Of a DNA stretch of 64,000 nt, positions 61,067 through 64,000 are shown one piece after another (within the stretch, counting starts at the first letter, position 1; each line of letters begins with the position of its first letter). The position numbers and the translations under genes were made by a program. Origin of the DNA: an uncultured Aquimarina sp. (GTDB lineage Bacteria; Bacteroidota; Bacteroidia; Flavobacteriales; Flavobacteriaceae). The stretch lies in NCBI GenBank assembly GCA_947498595.1, contig CANMKX010000017.1, positions 1 to 64,000 of the forward strand, written 5' to 3'. Under the pieces are notes generated by a model, which worked only from the letters and a program-made list of their open reading frames with translations, had not been told where the DNA came from and did not search any database.

Positions 61067-62968
61067 TTATTGTATGATTAGTTTTTTTGTGATTTTTCGA
61101 TGATCAGTACTTACTTGCATTAACAAAATTCCTGAAGGTAAATTCGAAATTTGTATTTTATCATTGACATGATCATTTTGATATACTAGTTTCCCTATAA
61201 TACTATAAATTCTTACCGAAACTGATGTTGTTGTATTTTCTAACGAAAGAGAAATAGTTCCGTCTCTTGATGGGTTAGGGTATACTGTAAAGGATGTTGT
61301 ATCAAAATCATTTATAGATAACGGATTAATTGTATGAGTTCCTAAATCAGAAATATCGTCTACAGAAAGTATATTCCATTCACCAGTAGTACCAGAAGAA
61401 TCATAACTAAAAGTAGTATTAGGAGTATTAATGTTAGGTTTTCTTATAAGTGTAATATTTTGTGCAAAATTTCCACTACCACCATCAAAAACTCCAATAA
61501 TATCAATTAGAACATCATTTTTAAATAAACCTACAGGATCATTACCATTAAAAGTTAAAGCAGCATTTGTAGTTTCAAGATCAGCAATATCTTTAATAGC
61601 TTGACTCGCTTGATTATTAGCAACCACAAATACATCATCTGCTGTTACAGTACCAGATAAAACTAACGGCGCAGACCATGCTCCAGCACCATTTGCCTGT
61701 CTTTTTAAAGAATAGATAGATAAATCGACACTATTACCTGTAAAGTTAGCAATTTCTATAGCTTTGTTGTTACTACTACCTTCAACATATTCTGATATAA
61801 ATAATTCACTCCCAGAAGAAGTGGCTGTAGTTGTAGATCCATTGATAGAGTTACTTTGAGTAGAACTGTTTTCTGCAGCATCTTTTGCTGCAACAGTTAA
61901 AGCATAAGTAGTTTCTGCAGTCAAACCAGCTACAGTTCCTGTAGTAGTAGTAACAGTTGTATTTAGTGTACCATCAACATAAATATCATAAGCAGTTACA
62001 GCAATATTATCTGTAGCAGCATCCCAAGATAGATTTATAGTAGTAGCAGTACTTGAGTTAACAACTAAGTTTGAAGGAATGGTTGGTGCTTCAGTATCAA
62101 CAGTTGCATTCCATATCATCTGTACATATTCTGGATGATTGATATATGGGTTTGCATTACCTTGAAAATCGTAAGAAGCATTATTCCTATCAATTTCTCT
62201 TTGAGAAACAGGATCAGCGATATGCCAACTAACTAATAGATTTATATACCATGTTTCGTATACCTGATTGTTACTTCCGTCAAGAGGGTTTTCTGGAGTA
62301 CTATTATGATTATCCCAACTAGCATCTGTTACATTGTCCTCATAACGAGTTGCAAAATACAATAAAGCTCTAGCAATATCACCTTTAAATTCGTCAATAG
62401 GTTCGAAAACGGTTCCATTATAACCAGTAGTAGCACTAGGCCCTCTTTTAGAACCATTAGAATATGTATTGGTTGGATTGTTTACTTGACCAAAAGGAAA
62501 ATTACCTCTTTGATTATTTACATAAGCATCTGAAGGAACTACGTGATGAACATCTGTTCGCATAGGAAGCCCTTGATTAAAAAAACCTTGAGGGAAAAGA
62601 TGTTCTCTATTATAGCAACCACCTTCAATTCCATTATTAGTTCCTGTACTTCCGCAAGCATCTCCTGTACCAGAACCACCATCAGTATCATGATTGAAGT
62701 TGAAAGAATCATTCGCTGTAGGTTTTTCTGTATACATATCTAATACTGTACCGTCATTTTCGTAATAGTTATCGGTATCAGTTGTTTGATATGCTGTATA
62801 AAGAGCACCATATCCACGATCTACATGACCATTTGAGATGATATTTTTTAGTGCTGTTTTTAATGGATATCCAGTGAGTCCATTTGCAGAATCATAATAA
62901 TTCGCAGGAACTTGAGAAAAGCCAAGAGTGCTGATTAATAATGTAATTATAAGTAGTTGTGTTTTCAT
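61067..62968 (-). CDS. Secreted endonuclease I with FN3, lamin-tail and type IX sorting domains
   Basis: A 633-residue multidomain exported nuclease. It has a signal peptide (ending LGFSQ) and an endonuclease I domain (about 20-285) with the catalytic NREHLFPQGFF and VHHVVPSDAYVNNQRGN. A fibronectin type III domain follows (about 295-380, NLVVNSSTATTINLSW), then a lamin-tail domain (about 390-530, LFISEYVEGSSNNKAIEIANF), and a C-terminal type IX sorting domain (TVYPNPSRDG ... KKLIIQ). It degrades extracellular DNA for nutrition or biofilm turnover (inference). Confidence 0.93.
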   Translation of the reverse strand: MKTQLLIITLLISTLGFSQVPANYYDSANGLTGYPLKTALKNIISNGHVDRGYGALYTAYQTTDTDNYYENDGTVLDMYTEKPTANDSFNFNHDTDGGSGTGDACGSTGTNNGIEGGCYNREHLFPQGFFNQGLPMRTDVHHVVPSDAYVNNQRGNFPFGQVNNPTNTYSNGSKRGPSATTGYNGTVFEPIDEFKGDIARALLYFATRYEDNVTDASWDNHNSTPENPLDGSNNQVYETWYINLLVSWHIADPVSQREIDRNNASYDFQGNANPYINHPEYVQMIWNATVDTEAPTIPSNLVVNSSTATTINLSWDAATDNIAVTAYDIYVDGTLNTTVTTTTGTVAGLTAETTYALTVAAKDAAENSSTQSNSINGSTTTATSSGSELFISEYVEGSSNNKAIEIANFTGNSVDLSIYSLKRQANGAGAWSAPLVLSGTVTADDVFVVANNQASQAIKDIADLETTNAALTFNGNDPVGLFKNDVLIDIIGVFDGGSGNFAQNITLIRKPNINTPNTTFSYDSSGTTGEWNILSVDDISDLGTHTINPLSINDFDTTSFTVYPNPSRDGTISLSLENTTTSVSVRIYSIIGKLVYQNDHVNDKIQISNLPSGILLMQVSTDHRKITKKLIIQ

Positions 62969-62991
62969 TTGAAAAGTATTTATAATGAGGG

Positions 62992-64000
62992 TTATTTCTT
63001 TTCTAATAAAGCCATATAAAATCCGTCAAATCCTGATTTAGAAGATAATACTTTTTTGTCTTTTACAAAAGTGAAATCCTCACCAGCTTCAGTCTTTAAG
63101 AATTCTTGGACTTGGTGTTGATTTTCTGAAGGTAAGATAGAGCAAGTTGCATATACCATTTTTCCACCAGATTTCAACATTTTAGAATAATCTACAAGAA
63201 TTTTTGCTTGTGTTTCTTTTATAGTTTCTAAGAATTCAGGTTGTAATTTCCATTTCGCATCTGGATTACGACTCAATACACCTAAACCACTACATGGAGC
63301 GTCAATAATAACACGGTCTGCTTTTCCGTGTAATTTTTTAATATCCTTAGTACTTTCTATAGCTCTCGGTTCTATATTATGTGCACCAGCTCTTTTAGCT
63401 CTACGTTTTAACTCTTTAAGCTTATTTGCATATATATCCATAGCAATAATTTGCCCTTTGTTTTCCATAAGAGCAGCCATATGTAATGTTTTTCCACCAG
63501 CACCAGCACAGGTATCTATTACACGTTGTCCAGGTTTTAAATCAGCAAAAGCAGCTACTAATTGTGAAGAAGCATCTTGTACTTCAAACAACCCTTTTTT
63601 AAAGATTTCTGTAGAAAATACATTTGCTCTTTTTACTAATTGTAATGCATTAGGGTAGCCCTTTATTGTCTCTGTAGCAATTTCCTCATCAAATAGAAGT
63701 TGTTGCAATTTTTTGCGATTTGTTTTAAGCGTATTAGTTCGCAAAATTACTGGAGCTTGTTGGTTAAGAGCATGGATTTCTTTTTCCCATAAATCTCCTA
63801 ATTCTTTTTCTCCTAGTTCATCCATCCAATCAGGAATGGATTCTCGAAACTTACGAATTTTGCTTAGTTGATCAAAACGACCTTTTATACGTCTTGTTGG
63901 AGTAGGTTCAATTTGTTTCCACTCAGGTAATGTAATTCCACGTAACGTAGCCCATACAGCAAACATACGCCATAAGTTTTCACGTGTATAATGTTCGTTT
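62992..64000 (-). CDS. RsmB/NOP2-type rRNA cytosine-C5 methyltransferase (5' end outside window)
   Basis: The visible 336 residues are an RsmB/Nop2-family SAM methyltransferase. Seen: ILRTNTLKTNRKKL, FEVQDASSQLVAAF, the SAM motif VIDTCAGAGGKTLHMAALM, DAPCSGLGVLSRNPD and YATCSILPSENQHQV, the last two with the paired catalytic cysteines. The first ATG in view is at 63966, but the frame stays open to the window edge (NEHYTRENLWR upstream), where family members continue with an RNA-binding N-terminus, so the gene is cut. It methylates cytosine in rRNA. Confidence 0.93.
   Translation of the reverse strand, partial: NEHYTRENLWRMFAVWATLRGITLPEWKQIEPTPTRRIKGRFDQLSKIRKFRESIPDWMDELGEKELGDLWEKEIHALNQQAPVILRTNTLKTNRKKLQQLLFDEEIATETIKGYPNALQLVKRANVFSTEIFKKGLFEVQDASSQLVAAFADLKPGQRVIDTCAGAGGKTLHMAALMENKGQIIAMDIYANKLKELKRRAKRAGAHNIEPRAIESTKDIKKLHGKADRVIIDAPCSGLGVLSRNPDAKWKLQPEFLETIKETQAKILVDYSKMLKSGGKMVYATCSILPSENQHQVQEFLKTEAGEDFTFVKDKKVLSSKSGFDGFYMALLEKK

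Noticed and set aside
1..64000. CRISPR arrays, insertion sequences, integrases, phage genes or direct-repeat attachment sites, including next to tRNA-Pro.
   Set aside because: None seen. The sequence downstream of tRNA-Pro holds a simple terminator and ordinary genes, with no integrase and no repeated tRNA 3' end.

Overview
The window is strongly AT-rich, tightly packed DNA from a marine-type member of the Bacteroidota, most probably Flavobacteriaceae. The signs are lineage-typical families: type IX secretion C-terminal domains on secreted enzymes, a TonB receptor with a carboxypeptidase-like N-terminus, GIN-domain proteins beside PspC, 2TM proteins with a LytS/LytTR system, DUF2141, DUF4870 and double-glycine leader peptides. 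Near-exact TAnnTTTG promoter elements lie ahead of several genes. The genus cannot be named safely from sequence alone. I saw no insertion sequence, prophage, CRISPR array or rRNA; there is one tRNA gene (Pro, anticodon GGG).

Layout. 0.2-2.6 kb: cytochrome bd oxidase (cydAB). 2.6-4.0 kb: an operon of three tiny Cys-rich double-glycine leader peptides, two of them missing from a plain ORF scan, downstream of an orphan LytTR response regulator. 4.5-7.6 kb: tRNA-Pro, an unknown small protein, then a macro-domain protein, an ATP-grasp protein and a lipoprotein. 7.8-12.4 kb: two SDR-type oxidoreductases, an SRPBCC lipoprotein, a decayed third SDR gene and an AraC regulator. 12.5-17.7 kb: a sulfide/persulfide detoxification cluster (sulfide:quinone oxidoreductase, rhodanese, persulfide dioxygenase-rhodanese fusion, TauE/SafE exporter, DUF983 protein, Crp/Fnr regulator). 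17.8-25.4 kb: a membrane protein, an OmpA protein, and a probable copper/metal locus (small lipoprotein, PepSY protein, TonB receptor, Met-rich beta-barrel, CNGKC protein). 25.5-30.3 kb: a second persulfide dioxygenase-rhodanese, a lipoprotein with a duplicated undescribed domain, a TRIC-like channel and thioredoxin reductase. 30.4-34.8 kb: the GIN-GIN-PspC-PadR-DUF4870 envelope operon. 35.1-42.4 kb: a fourth leader peptide, DUF4442 and AIM24 proteins, OxyR, a CARDB secreted protein, a PI-PLC-like secreted enzyme and a DUF2141 protein. 42.7-49.7 kb: the DUF58/MoxR/DUF4350/DUF4129/membrane/SpoIIM operon with a divergent RDD protein. 50-57 kb: PPIase lipoprotein, CoA-type Nudix, acyltransferase, then a LytTR/LytS-2TM operon with an amidohydrolase. 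57-64 kb: purL, a secreted endonuclease I, and an rRNA methyltransferase cut by the window edge.

The strongest unexplained structure is in the sulfide cluster. A 16-bp palindrome, TGTAACnnnnGTTACA or a half-degenerate version, lies about 54-64 bp upstream of four separate start codons (13805, 15717, 16592, 17695), and the cluster encodes its own Crp/Fnr protein. This looks like a self-contained, autoregulated regulon. The second persulfide dioxygenase copy, 8 kb away, has no such site. The leader-peptide operon and the macro-domain/ATP-grasp/lipoprotein set are the other candidates for poorly described biology.
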